Source of the DNA: Pseudomonadota bacterium
GTDB taxonomy: Bacteria; Desulfobacterota; Desulfobulbia; Desulfobulbales; SURF-16
Length of the DNA: 36,672 nucleotides
NCBI GenBank assembly: GCA_018816555.1
Contig: JAHIVT010000155.1
Location: forward strand, 1 to 36,672
Direction: 5' to 3'
Made by a program: the position numbers and the translations under genes. The notes beneath the pieces were generated by a model that worked only from the letters and a program-made list of their open reading frames with translations, searched no databases and had not been told where the DNA came from. Position 1 is the stretch's first letter, and every line of letters begins with the position of its first letter. Shown here piece by piece: positions 1-8,560 of the stretch.

Positions 1-1
1 G

Positions 2-223
2 CTGAGACGCCATGATGATGCCCGGAGCCTGCTGCGAGCCGCCTATGCAACCGAGGCGGACCTCATTCCGGATGAGAATGCCGGGACGCTGACGGTTCGC
101 CTGCATCATCTGGCCAATCGAATGAGCAGTGAGGTCCTGCGGCATTTATGTGAGGAATTAAATGCCACCATGACCCCGTTTCCTGGCACCTCCATGCGCT
201 TGGTCTACGAACTGGTGTCATGA
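2..223 (+). pseudogene. 3' end of a transposase-like gene (cut by window start)
   Basis: An open frame enters from the left edge and stops at TGA 221-223, giving about 73 residues. It contains an ADLIPD motif, then a TLTVRLHHLAN stretch, a LCEELNAT segment and a final RLVYELVS. I recognise this as the conserved C-terminal tail of a large bacterial insertion-sequence transposase family, but cannot name the IS family from this tail alone. The next recognisable sequence is a truncated GDP-fucose synthase, so the element probably abuts or disrupted it. Whether the gene is intact upstream cannot be seen; it is classed here as a remnant because it is partial and lies among decayed genes. Confidence 0.5.
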
Positions 224-252
224 CAAATTCTCCCGAGGTCAGGATGTCTGAC

Positions 253-1036
253 CCTAGGGATTTCATTTATCAAACCCTGACGATCCAGAACAATACCATC
301 CACAACAGCTTTGTGCATGGAGTACAAAACTTCTTTTTCTCGGCGTTCCTCCATGTATCCGAAACTTTGCCCACAGCCGATGAAGGAGGATTACCTGCTC
401 ATCGGCCCTCTTGAACCGACCAACTCAGCTTATGCCGTGGCAAAAATTGCCGGGATTGAGATGTGCCGGTCGTACAATCGCCAGCATGGAACAACATTTA
501 TTCCGGTCATGCCCACCAACCTGTATGGGACGAATGACAATTTTGACCTGGAGAATTCCCATGTACTGCCAGCAATGATCCGCAAATTCCATCTGGCCCG
601 ACTGGCAGTGACAGGAGATTTTGCCGCCATAGACAGGGATGAGAAATTATTCGGCACAATTCCCGCGGATATCAAAACTGCGATTGCCCAGCCGCCTCCT
701 CAAGTTATCCTGTGGGGAAGCGGTACTCCGAAACGGGAATTTCTCCATGTTGATGATATGGCGGATGCATGCATCTACCTGATGCAACACAATGATAATA
801 CTGATTTGATCAATATCGGCACCGGCCGCGATACAACCATCAGAAATCTGGCCGAACTAGTGGCAAAGATTGTCGGTTTCACAGGTGAAATTATTTTTGA
901 TTCCTCAAAACCGGATGGAACGCCCCAGAAGCTGCTGGATGTTTCACGCCTGAACCAGGCGGACTGGTCGCCGTCGATCAGTCTCGAGCAGGGCATCCGT
1001 GAGGTTTACCAGTGGTATACCAGCCAGCATTTATGA
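253..1036 (+). pseudogene. fcl: GDP-L-fucose synthase, 5'-truncated and frameshifted
   Basis: Homology to GDP-L-fucose synthase (NADPH-dependent epimerase/reductase making GDP-L-fucose from GDP-4-keto-6-deoxymannose) begins near 253 with a DFIYQTLTIQNN-like segment. It continues to HGVQ in one frame, then shifts frame around 335-350, where the family's LLFLGSSCIYPK motif is garbled. From there it runs in the 311-1036 frame: PKLCPQPMKEDYLL, the catalytic-type YAVAK (Tyr-x3-Lys), MPTNLYG, NSHVLPAMIRKFH, WGSGTPKREFLHVDD. The N-terminal Rossmann segment with the GxxGxxG nucleotide site is missing, and transposase sequence ends at 223. No neighbouring sugar-nucleotide genes are visible. An unlikely alternative is a functional truncated protein starting at 311. 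Confidence 0.85.
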
Positions 1037-1091
1037 CAGGGATTCCGCAGTTCAGACAACCTGACATTGTTCGAGTCGGAACTTCCAATCT

Positions 1092-1391
1092 CTAGGCGAC
1101 ACGGATTGCCTCCTGCAGAATCCTACTTCGCAGTTGCTTTTTCAAAGCTCCCTCCGTGACCAAGTCAACGGGCCGACCGACGATCTCTTCCAGATATTGT
1201 TTTAGGTCTAAAAATGCAAAAATACCCGGCGCTTCACGATAACGAACAAGAATATCCACATCGCTGTCCGGTGTCAGCGATCCTCTTGCAGCAGACCCGA
1301 ATACCGACAGAGAATCAACACCAAATCTATCATGAACAGCTTGCAGGTTGTCGGCAAGTTTTTGAAGTATCTGTTCCCTATAATTTTCCAT
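1092..1391 (-). CDS. MNT-type minimal nucleotidyltransferase (orphan, MntA-like)
   Basis: This 99-residue protein carries the polymerase-beta-type nucleotidyltransferase signature GSAARG followed by DSDVDILV (G-S-x9-D-x-D), with a PVDLV strand downstream that usually supplies the third carboxylate. The family includes antitoxins of HEPN/MNT toxin-antitoxin pairs, where MntA AMPylates and silences the HEPN RNase. No HEPN partner reads out of either flank here: downstream is the fcl pseudogene, upstream a non-coding gap and a broken Fic gene. The ribosome-binding site is weak, so the exact start is uncertain. In this decayed region it may be the survivor of a lost pair. Confidence 0.75.
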   Translation of the reverse strand: MENYREQILQKLADNLQAVHDRFGVDSLSVFGSAARGSLTPDSDVDILVRYREAPGIFAFLDLKQYLEEIVGRPVDLVTEGALKKQLRSRILQEAIRVA

Positions 1392-1549
1392 AATTCAGAG
1401 TTTTTGAACTTAATAGTTAATTTCCATGACAAAATGCTCATTAGCAGATAGATGAAAGCAATTTTCATCATACTGAAAATGGCTGATAAGAGTAAAGGGG
1501 AAAGGAGGAAGCTTGCCACGCTCTTCATGAAAAGAGCCTGCCCTGCACC

Positions 1550-2444
1550 TCAGTATTCAGGTCCCGAAAAAAATAATCGCGGGAAATAATGCTCCACGGC
1601 ATCCATGGAGAAACAAATTCTTACCGGGCCTTTTTCCGTGTCGGAGGTGAGCAAGTTATGATCCAGTAATTCCTTCAGAATTCGTCTGGCGGATCGTTCT
1701 GGTTTTCCTGTTATTCGAGGGATTTCTCCGCGTTTTACCTCTCCCCGCAAAAAAACTTCTCTTACAACAAGGCCTCCTTCCCTTTTTATTTTTCCAAGAC
1801 CTGCCAGATACTCGGCATGGGCCAGAATCCGCTGCTGCATATTATTCAGGTTGAGCAATTCAGACATAAAAGCAATCTGGTCGGAAGCTGTTTGAAGGAA
1901 AAATTGACAAAAGTCATGCAGCCCGGCATCGGACAGGTTGCCTCTGCCGTCAAGATCGCCTTTCCTCGGGGCATCAGCCAAGGCAAGATTTTGTTTGTAT
2001 TGCTCTTTGTGGCGGGCCAATCCCCTGCTTATCATCCAGATTCCGTAACCGTCCACGTGGGCCTGAATCAGAAACGCATCTGTAAATAATCTTGCCACCC
2101 TGCCGTTTCCATCAAGAAACGGATGAATCCATAACAGCCGATGATGCGCTGCCGCTGCAGCCACGATCTGCCAAAGCGGGTCCCCTGGAGCTTCATATAC
2201 TGTGGCGAACCTTTTCATGAAATTCTCAAGGGAGGATGCTGCCGGACAGACATGCCTGCCGATTATTACTGAGGTAGTAGCAGTTCATGGTGCGCACCAC
2301 GCCTACCAAGGCCTGCCGGGTAATCGGATGCAGCATGCCGCTCAATCGGGCAGATTCGCGCAGTACGTCAAGAGCCAGACTATGTAATACTTTTTTGGGA
2401 TCCTGCGGCAAAAGCGGTTCAAACTGAGAGATGGAAGAATACAT
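1550..2444 (-). pseudogene. Fic-family AMPylase with internal deletion/frameshift
   Basis: The N-terminal part (2444 down to about 2270) has the family's LRESARLSGMLHPITRQALV and VRTMNCYY segments. The C-terminal part (about 2270 to 1550) has the catalytic HPFLDGNGR core (His-Pro-Phe-x-Asp-Gly-Asn-Gly-Arg), an IVAAAAAHHRLLW helix and a winged-helix-like tail. Between them the reading frame changes. Reading through the junction gives a GRHVCPAASSLENFMKRF-like piece, which belongs well after the SxxxEG region in intact relatives. By comparison with the family I estimate 80-90 codons are lost, including the inhibitory (S/T)xxxE(G/N) helix region. A shorter protein could start at ATG 2218 and keep the active site, but the intact gene is broken. 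Confidence 0.8.
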
Positions 2445-2581
2445 TTTTAGGCCGGTATTTTTTCATTAAATTAATAAAATTAAATTCATATCTATTTGTT
2501 TTATTGCAAAAAAAAACAACAGAAAATTTATCATCCAAGGAAATGCTCCATAATTTTGGCCGATTATTTGGCCGATAATGC

Positions 2582-2766
2582 TCTGTGCATGGAGTACAAA
2601 ACTTCTTTTTATCGGCAGCTCCTGCATGTATCCGAAACTTTGCCCACAGCCGATGAAGGGGGAGTACCTGCTCATCGGCCTCCCTGAACAGACCAACTCA
2701 GTTTATGTTGCGGCAAAGGCTGCCAGTTTAAAAATTTTTTATACCTATCTATTGAGCTTCTTGTAA
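2582..2766 (+). pseudogene. Second GDP-fucose-synthase-like fragment
   Basis: About 150 bp here match the segment at 312-460: both begin with the same TGTGCATGGAGTACAAAAC stretch and encode KLLFIGSSCMYPKLCPQPMK, then YLLIG and a TNS-Y-V/A-AK segment. This copy keeps the GSSCMYPK motif that is frameshifted in the first copy but diverges after the VAAK lysine and soon stops. It is a fragment, not a gene. The two copies differ by substitutions (for example PLEPTN versus LPEQTN), so it is not a recent exact duplication. Confidence 0.75.
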
Positions 2767-3374
2767 GATTAGCAATTCAGTGGAAACCATGGTGGGGTTG
2801 TCGCCATATCGCAACAAAAGCTTCCATTCCATGTTCGCGGTTGCTCTGCAAAACTGGACAACCCGGTAAAAAGATAAAATTTCTTTCTCATACAACCCCT
2901 CTTGGATAAACGTTTGGGGTTGCATTGATAATTACCAAGATTAATCCAAGGGCCATGTCGCAAAATAAAGACTCGTCCTCTTATGACGATTGCCGAGCCA
3001 CCCTGCCCCTCTTCCTCCCTTCACGCGCCGGCATAAACAGAACAAAGCTCATCAAAACAGCATGTTAAACGAAATTCTGCGAGTTACATCTGATGGACTT
3101 GTAACATCTGAAAATTTACCACAGAGAGCACAAAGCCCACAGAGCTAACTAGCTGTAATAAAAAATATTTCTCTGTGATCTCTGTGTGCTCCGTGGTGAA
3201 AAAAAGACTTTTTACGAGTTTATCACATATGCCGCTTATTTAAAAATTTCACATCCCTATGCGCAATAAGCTAAGCCGGCATAGATCTGGTCTTTTCCGG
3301 GGACTGGAAATTGCATGATATCATATTATTTAACTGCACATTAAATTTTGCATGTGGATTCAAGGAGGCAACAA
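2767..3374. other. Non-coding gap with a palindromic repeat
   Basis: This roughly 600-base gap contains no open frame that looks like a protein. It holds a small inverted repeat (CAACCCC ... GGGGTTG, about 2900-2930) without a T-tract, and the long palindromic repeat annotated separately at 3118-3217. I see nothing else I can name. Confidence 0.5.
3118..3217. repeat. Palindromic dispersed repeat, copy 1
   Basis: The left arm (3118-3144, ACCACAGAGAGCACA...) and right arm (3171-3198, CTCTGTGATCTCTGTG...GTGGTG) form an imperfect long hairpin around an AT-rich centre. It is followed by an A7-GACTTTTT tract. The reverse complement of the right side, including the GTAAAAAGTCTTTTTTTCACCAC flank and TTATTACAGC, recurs at 9505-9570, so this is a dispersed element and not a local hairpin. 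It resembles REP/MITE-like intergenic elements; no transposase is associated with it here. Confidence 0.65.
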
Positions 3375-3623
3375 ATGAAAGCGTTATTTCTAACTCTCTG
3401 CATGTTGATTTTCTTTGCGGTTCCTGCCATGGCGGGCATCAACATTAACACCGCTGATCTGAATACGCTGCAGTCAATCCCTGGAATCGGCATTGCCAAA
3501 GCCAAGGCAATTATTGATTATCGAAGTGTCAATGGAAATTTCCAATCCATCGAGGATCTGACAAAGATCAGCGGAATTAGCGCCAAACTCCTGGAACAAA
3601 TTAGAGAAATGCTTGAAATCTAG
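3375..3623 (+). CDS. ComEA-like periplasmic helix-hairpin-helix protein
   Basis: The chosen ATG follows a good AAGGAGG ribosome-binding site (3362-3368). The 82-residue product has a Sec signal peptide ending near AMA/G, then a tandem HhH DNA-binding fold: ININTADLNTL, the SIPGIGIAKAKAII hairpin, and a second ISGISAKLLEQI hairpin. Proteins of this size and layout are small ComEA-type proteins, which bind double-stranded DNA in the periplasm; in competent bacteria ComEA supports DNA uptake. No other competence gene lies in the window, so the physiological role is open. It stands alone, with a weak hairpin after the stop. Confidence 0.85.
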   Translation: MKALFLTLCMLIFFAVPAMAGININTADLNTLQSIPGIGIAKAKAIIDYRSVNGNFQSIEDLTKISGISAKLLEQIREMLEI

Positions 3624-3636
3624 ATATAATCCTAAA

Positions 3637-3670
3637 AGAAGGGTTGCCTGAAACCGAAGGGAGCCCTTCT
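3637..3670 (+). terminator. Possible terminator after the HhH gene
   Basis: AGAAGGG (3637-3643) pairs with CCCTTCT (3664-3670) across a 20-base loop. There is only a short T-containing tail, so it is weak. Confidence 0.35.
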
Positions 3671-3873
3671 TCCGCATGACTTTTCTGCACCATTATTCAT
3701 TCCCGCCAGAAATAGACCGGATATTTTCTCCCCTGCCCGCAACCGATCATCTGCCTTGCGCGGCCCAAAAGCGATTTGAGCTTGATGAAAGATAATGAGC
3801 CGATTTTCAAAAAATACTCACAAAAATATTTAAAAACTCTGTAAGATAGAGATTATTTCTCTTGGAGATTTTT

Positions 3874-4956
3874 ATGAAAGTGACTGTATTGAAAGAAAGT
3901 CTTGCCCTGCTGTTTTTTATACTGGCTGCTCTGCCATGCAATATCACCGGAATCGGCACGGCGTCAGCCACGGAAGAGAGCGAAAACCAGCTGCAGCTCC
4001 TTAACTGGTCAGAGTATTTTGATCCCGAGGTGCTTGCCGAGTTTAAGGAAAAATTCGGCATCACCGTGACGGAGACCTATTATGAAACCGATGAAATACG
4101 CAACGAAATCCTGTTCAGCACTAATGGCACAGGTTATGATCTCATCCTTTCCAACGGCTCATCCATTGCCTCCTATGCCAGGCATGGCTGGCTTGCGCCC
4201 ATCGTCGAGAAAGATATTCCCAACCTGCGGCATGTGAGCCGTAAGTGGCGCACCTCCTTTCCGGAGTCGGAAAAGTATGGCGTGCCCTTCTTATGGGGCA
4301 CCCTGGGTATCGCCTACCGAACGGACCGAACAACAAAGCCGGTGACAAGCTGGCTGGATCTGTTCAAACCCGAAGAGGCTGTACAGGGCAAAATCATCAT
4401 GATAAAAGATTCCCGCGACCTGGTGGGTATGGCCCTCAAGGCCCTTGGCTATTCCGTCAACTCAACGGACAACAGGGAACTTGAAGAGGCCAAGCAACTG
4501 CTCCTGGCCCAGAAGCCCGCTGTCAAAACCTATTCCTATGTGACCCTTGGCGAAAATTCATCCATGGTGAGCGGAGACGCCTTCATGTCCATGATATACA
4601 ATGGTGACGCCCTGGTGCTGCAACAGCACGACAAGAAGATTGATTTCGTCCTGCCCAGGGAAGGCTGCATGCTCTGGTGTGATTTTTTTGTAATCCCCGC
4701 CTCTTCTAAGAAAAAAGAGCTGGCCTGTAAATTCCTCAATTTTATTCATGAACCGGCAATCATGGCGAGACTTGCCCAGTTCGCCTCGTACGCCACAACC
4801 AATACGGCAGCGGAAAAACTCCTGCCCCGGGAATTCAGGGATGATCATAATATCTACCCGACCAAGGAAATTCTTGAAAAATCCGAAACCTACACGGATC
4901 TCCCGCCCAGAGTAGCAAAAAAATATAATGACATTTTTAATCTCGTCATCCAATAG
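3874..4956 (+). CDS. PotD/NspS-like periplasmic polyamine-binding protein
   Basis: This 360-residue protein has an N-terminal signal peptide and matches the spermidine/putrescine-binding (PotD) family: LLNWSEYFDPEVLAEF near the mature N-terminus, YYETDEI, a GYDLILSNG segment, and GVPFLWGTLGIAYRTD. The ATG at 3874 is chosen because GGAG at 3863-3866 is well spaced; the in-frame TTG at 3862 lies on top of that site. No ABC permease or ATPase genes follow. Instead it ends 9 bp before a membrane GGDEF-EAL gene. That is the arrangement of Vibrio NspS-MbaA, where a PotD-like protein senses norspermidine/spermidine and controls a c-di-GMP enzyme. A sensory role is therefore more likely than transport; ligand specificity cannot be read. 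Confidence 0.85.
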   Translation: MKVTVLKESLALLFFILAALPCNITGIGTASATEESENQLQLLNWSEYFDPEVLAEFKEKFGITVTETYYETDEIRNEILFSTNGTGYDLILSNGSSIASYARHGWLAPIVEKDIPNLRHVSRKWRTSFPESEKYGVPFLWGTLGIAYRTDRTTKPVTSWLDLFKPEEAVQGKIIMIKDSRDLVGMALKALGYSVNSTDNRELEEAKQLLLAQKPAVKTYSYVTLGENSSMVSGDAFMSMIYNGDALVLQQHDKKIDFVLPREGCMLWCDFFVIPASSKKKELACKFLNFIHEPAIMARLAQFASYATTNTAAEKLLPREFRDDHNIYPTKEILEKSETYTDLPPRVAKKYNDIFNLVIQ

Positions 4957-4965
4957 GGCTTCACG

Positions 4966-7443
4966 TTGAGACTTCAATCAAAAATCATCTTTATCACCAC
5001 GCCGGTGGTTGTCATTTTCATCCTGGCCATCGGGGCAATCTCTTTTTCCATGCTGCAGGAGGCCACGGTTGAAAAGGCAACGGGAAACACCCGCTCCTTT
5101 CTCAACACTACCACCGGCAACGTACAAGTCCTCTATGATACGGCGACAAAGGATATCGAGCTGTTTTCCAATTCCAATCTGCTGGAAAACTATCTGCTCA
5201 CCACTGATGAGGAAGTGCGCTACACCCTGCTGCAACCAACCATTATCAGGCTCTTCAGCAGTTATCAGAAAGCCAATCCAAACTATTATGAGATCCGCAT
5301 CCTGCTTCCGGACGGCTATGAAGACACCCGGGTGGTGCTCACCGACCTGCCCAATATCACGGAGGAAGAGGGAGAGACGGAGATTTTTCAAGCCATGCGC
5401 CGAACGGATAATGATCTTTTTACCCGCATCTACCGAAATCCGGACAATGGCAAAATTTCACTGCTGATCAGCAAAAAAATGCTGCTGCGCGACCCCAACC
5501 TCAACCCGATCAGTTCGCCCAAAACTTTACGCGGGTATCTGGTGGTCACCATCGACCTAAATTTCATAGATAAAAAAATCACAGAAGCTGTTGATGAATA
5601 CGGGACAACCTTTCTCCTGCTGGACAGAGCCGGCAACATTTTTTTCCAATCGGGCACGGAACCGGTTCTTTCGCCCCTGCCGGGTAAATTCCTGCAGGAG
5701 GCAATGGATCACATGAAGGGTGAGTCCACTTTTACGGTTGCCGACAAAACGCATTCCTTCCTGGTGCTCAGCAGCAACGTCAATGATTCTCTCCTGATGC
5801 TGGCCAAAATCCCAAAAAATCATCTCTACGCGGCAAGTTACCGACTGGGGCTTGCCGTCACCTTTACCACCATCTGTGCCATTGTCATCTTTTCCGCCCT
5901 GCTCTTTTATCTTGGCAAGAAATTCATTGTCAAACCGGTTATTCTGCTCCGGAATGCCGCCACCGAACTGGGCCATGGCAATCTCAATATCAGTATCGAT
6001 CAGAGCGCCGACGATGAGATCGGCGAACTGGCCCGCTCTTTTATGGAAATGCGCAATAATCTGCAGCAATCCCACGAACAGATCAAGCGCCTGGCCTATC
6101 ATGATTTTCTTACCGGACTGCCGAACCGGGTCATGTTTCTCGATTTCTTCACACGGGTTGTTGAAAATGCCAGACGCCACACCAGATCATGCGCCCTGAT
6201 GTTCATCGATCTCGATAATTTCAAACGTATCAATGACACCCTGGGCCACAATCTTGGTGATGACCTTTTAAGACAGCTGGCCAGACGATTACAGGAAACC
6301 ATCCGCAAATCCGATTTCATCTCCATTTCATCCATTGACAAAGACCCGGACATGATAGCCAGACTGGGCGGGGATGAATTCACCGTCCTGTTGACCAGTA
6401 TCCGCGACCAGAATGACGCGGCCATTGTCGCGCGGCGGCTGCTGCTGGCCCTGGCCGAGCCGTTCATGCTTGACAGCCATGAGGTCTTCATTACCATCAG
6501 CATCGGCATCACCGTTTTCCCCCATGACGCAACCAATGAGGAAGATCTGATCAAAAATGCCGATATCGCCATGTATCATGCCAAAGAAAAGGGGAAGAAC
6601 AATTTTCAGTATTACTCCAACACCATGAATGCCGAAGCGCTGGAACGGCTTACTTTGGAAGGAGAACTGCGCTGGGCGGTGGAACGCAACGAATTCATCG
6701 TGCATTACCAGCCCCAGGTGGATGCGAAGACCAAGGAGATTGTCGGGCTTGAGGCCCTGGTCCGCTGGATCCATCCTGTAAAAGGAATGATCCCTCCCAA
6801 CAACTTTATTCCGGTTGCCGAGGAATCAGGGCTTATCGTGCCGATCGGTTCCTGGGTGATGAAAACAGCGGTCAGACAGATCAGGGATTGGCAGCAGCAG
6901 GGGGTTCCCGTGGTGCCGATTTCCATCAACCTTTCAAGTCCGCAGTTTCAGAGCAAGGAGATTTACAACATCATCACATCAATTCTCAACAGTACCGGTG
7001 TTCCCAGAAAGTATCTCAAGGTCGAACTGACGGAAAGTATCCTGCTCAACGCGGAAGAAGAGGCAATCAACATGCTGCACGACATCAAAAAGACGGGGGT
7101 AGAGATCTGTCTCGATGATTTCGGCACAGGCTATTCGTCGCTGAACTATCTCAAGCGCTTTCCCATTGATGTCTTAAAAATTGATCGCAGCTTTGTAATG
7201 AATATCACCTCCGACCCCAAGGACGCGGAAATCTGTTCGGCGATCATTGCCCTGGCCAAATGCCTCAATCTTTACGTAGTGGCGGAAGGCGTCGAGGGGC
7301 GCGATCAATATGAATTCTTAAGAGATAAAGACTGTGACTGCATCCAGGGATTTTATTTCTATCGGCCGATGCCTGCCGAAGATATCGAAAAGCTGCTCAT
7401 CGCCCTCAAAAAGCCTCAAAAAGAGGCAATGGAAGTGCATTGA
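4966..7443 (+). CDS. Membrane GGDEF-EAL c-di-GMP enzyme (MbaA-like)
   Basis: The 825-residue product has a TM helix (about 7-29), a large periplasmic sensor region, a second TM (about 294-316), HAMP, a GGDEF domain and an EAL domain. The diguanylate cyclase motif GGDEF (residues 468-472) and the phosphodiesterase motif EAL (596-598) are both intact, as is DDFGTGYSSL. I see no RxxD inhibitory site at the usual place before GGDEF, so product inhibition may be absent. The start is TTG at 4966, 9 bp after the PotD-like gene's stop, so the two are almost certainly co-transcribed and the binding protein probably docks on the periplasmic domain. Net synthesis or breakdown of c-di-GMP cannot be decided from sequence. 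Confidence 0.9.
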   Translation: MRLQSKIIFITTPVVVIFILAIGAISFSMLQEATVEKATGNTRSFLNTTTGNVQVLYDTATKDIELFSNSNLLENYLLTTDEEVRYTLLQPTIIRLFSSYQKANPNYYEIRILLPDGYEDTRVVLTDLPNITEEEGETEIFQAMRRTDNDLFTRIYRNPDNGKISLLISKKMLLRDPNLNPISSPKTLRGYLVVTIDLNFIDKKITEAVDEYGTTFLLLDRAGNIFFQSGTEPVLSPLPGKFLQEAMDHMKGESTFTVADKTHSFLVLSSNVNDSLLMLAKIPKNHLYAASYRLGLAVTFTTICAIVIFSALLFYLGKKFIVKPVILLRNAATELGHGNLNISIDQSADDEIGELARSFMEMRNNLQQSHEQIKRLAYHDFLTGLPNRVMFLDFFTRVVENARRHTRSCALMFIDLDNFKRINDTLGHNLGDDLLRQLARRLQETIRKSDFISISSIDKDPDMIARLGGDEFTVLLTSIRDQNDAAIVARRLLLALAEPFMLDSHEVFITISIGITVFPHDATNEEDLIKNADIAMYHAKEKGKNNFQYYSNTMNAEALERLTLEGELRWAVERNEFIVHYQPQVDAKTKEIVGLEALVRWIHPVKGMIPPNNFIPVAEESGLIVPIGSWVMKTAVRQIRDWQQQGVPVVPISINLSSPQFQSKEIYNIITSILNSTGVPRKYLKVELTESILLNAEEEAINMLHDIKKTGVEICLDDFGTGYSSLNYLKRFPIDVLKIDRSFVMNITSDPKDAEICSAIIALAKCLNLYVVAEGVEGRDQYEFLRDKDCDCIQGFYFYRPMPAEDIEKLLIALKKPQKEAMEVH

Positions 7444-7523
7444 AATAAAAGGCAATTCCTTTTATACTACGAATTGAAAGGGAATACGTCCAATCCTCCA
7501 AGATGGTACTAATTTTCTTTCAT

Positions 7524-7558
7524 AAGGTAGAGCCGTGAAAGGCTCTACCTTTCTTTGC
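7524..7558 (+). terminator. Rho-independent terminator
   Basis: A perfect 11-bp stem AAGGTAGAGCC / GGCTCTACCTT with a 6-base loop is followed by TTCTTT. It closes the PotD-like / GGDEF-EAL operon. Confidence 0.85.
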
Positions 7559-7626
7559 TTTAACTGCCGAGCACCCCTCTTTTGTCTGCCGCAATCCTGC
7601 CTGAAAACGTTTTTACCCGCGCTCAT

Positions 7627-8397
7627 TTAAAAACCTGGCTGATTTTCCATCGCCGGGTGGCAGCGTTTGCAGTCATTCAAGGGAAAAGCGATTTTCAGAT
7701 GGCAGACTCCGCAGAATTTTTTCTCAAGGATGTAATCCATTTCAAAATGCGGGGTGGTCTTTTTTTTGATATTAAAAATGTCTGGATGGCAGTTGCCGCA
7801 GTCCAGCAGCCGGATATGCACATCATGGGGGAAGTAAGCCGGGGGGACAAAATTCCATTCCGCCTGTAGCTCCAGCCGGTTGCGAAAATTCATATCGGAT
7901 TTTTCGCTCTCCTGAAATAAAACATAGCGGGGCTTTATCATGCCGAGGGATGCCGCCAGCACCCAGTCCACCTGATTGCCAAAAGATGTACGCGGCATAT
8001 TCTTCGTCAGTTCTGCAAATTTTTCCTGGCCTGCGGAAATTTTGCCGGAGTGACACTTGTCACAGTTGTCCCTGGTGTGGGCAAAGGCCTCCTTGCCATT
8101 GTGGCAGGCGCCGCAGTACATGCCGTTGATATTGTCCTCTTCGGTAATCGGGGTGGAATTGGCGGCAAATTCAAATTCAAGTTCAAGATGACAGACCCGG
8201 CAAGCATATTTCACGCGATGACTCCAGTGGGAGAAGAACACCGGCTTGACCTGGTTGACCTCAGAGGTACGATTGATCAGGAGGTTGCCGTATTCGTAAG
8301 GAGGAGGCAGGGGAGGAAATTTCCATTTTGCCTGCAGTATGGATGGTTGCAATAACAGGCTCAACAATAAACATATGGATAGGAGAAAACTTTTCAC
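7627..8397 (-). CDS. Hexahaem c7-type periplasmic cytochrome
   Basis: The start is GTG at 8397, preceded by AGGAGGT; upstream in-frame sequence is not needed. The 256-residue protein has a signal peptide (to about LQA/K) and six CXXCH motifs starting at residues 66, 95, 112, 200, 229 and 243, in two groups of three. The second group (FPHDVH..CGNCHPDIF..CGVCH..FPL..CKRCHP) is the triad pattern of cytochrome c7 / triheme-repeat proteins, with nearby His residues for bis-His ligation. It is probably a soluble periplasmic electron carrier between inner-membrane donors and the outer-membrane conduit encoded further right. It is divergent from the PhnD-like gene at 8561. Confidence 0.88.
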   Translation of the reverse strand: MKSFLLSICLLLSLLLQPSILQAKWKFPPLPPPYEYGNLLINRTSEVNQVKPVFFSHWSHRVKYACRVCHLELEFEFAANSTPITEEDNINGMYCGACHNGKEAFAHTRDNCDKCHSGKISAGQEKFAELTKNMPRTSFGNQVDWVLAASLGMIKPRYVLFQESEKSDMNFRNRLELQAEWNFVPPAYFPHDVHIRLLDCGNCHPDIFNIKKKTTPHFEMDYILEKKFCGVCHLKIAFPLNDCKRCHPAMENQPGF

Positions 8398-8560
8398 CGG
8401 TGACCTCCTGCATTTCAGCAAAATGTTGGTCAATTGATCCTTTAAGTTATTGTGGGAAGTGTAACTCTTCGTTATGGTAAAAAAGAAACACTCAATAAAA
8501 GATAGGTCTTGTCCAAATATCCGCATCGCGCATGCAACCATCAGCAAGCGAGGAAAGATC

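Noticed and set aside
3118-3217. CRISPR-like array, because of repeated CACAGAG units
   Set aside because: Units are not spaced by unique spacers of constant length; the structure is a palindrome. No cas genes are present.
4558-4977. Minus-strand frame overlapping the PotD-like gene end
   Set aside because: No start signal or family; shadow frame.
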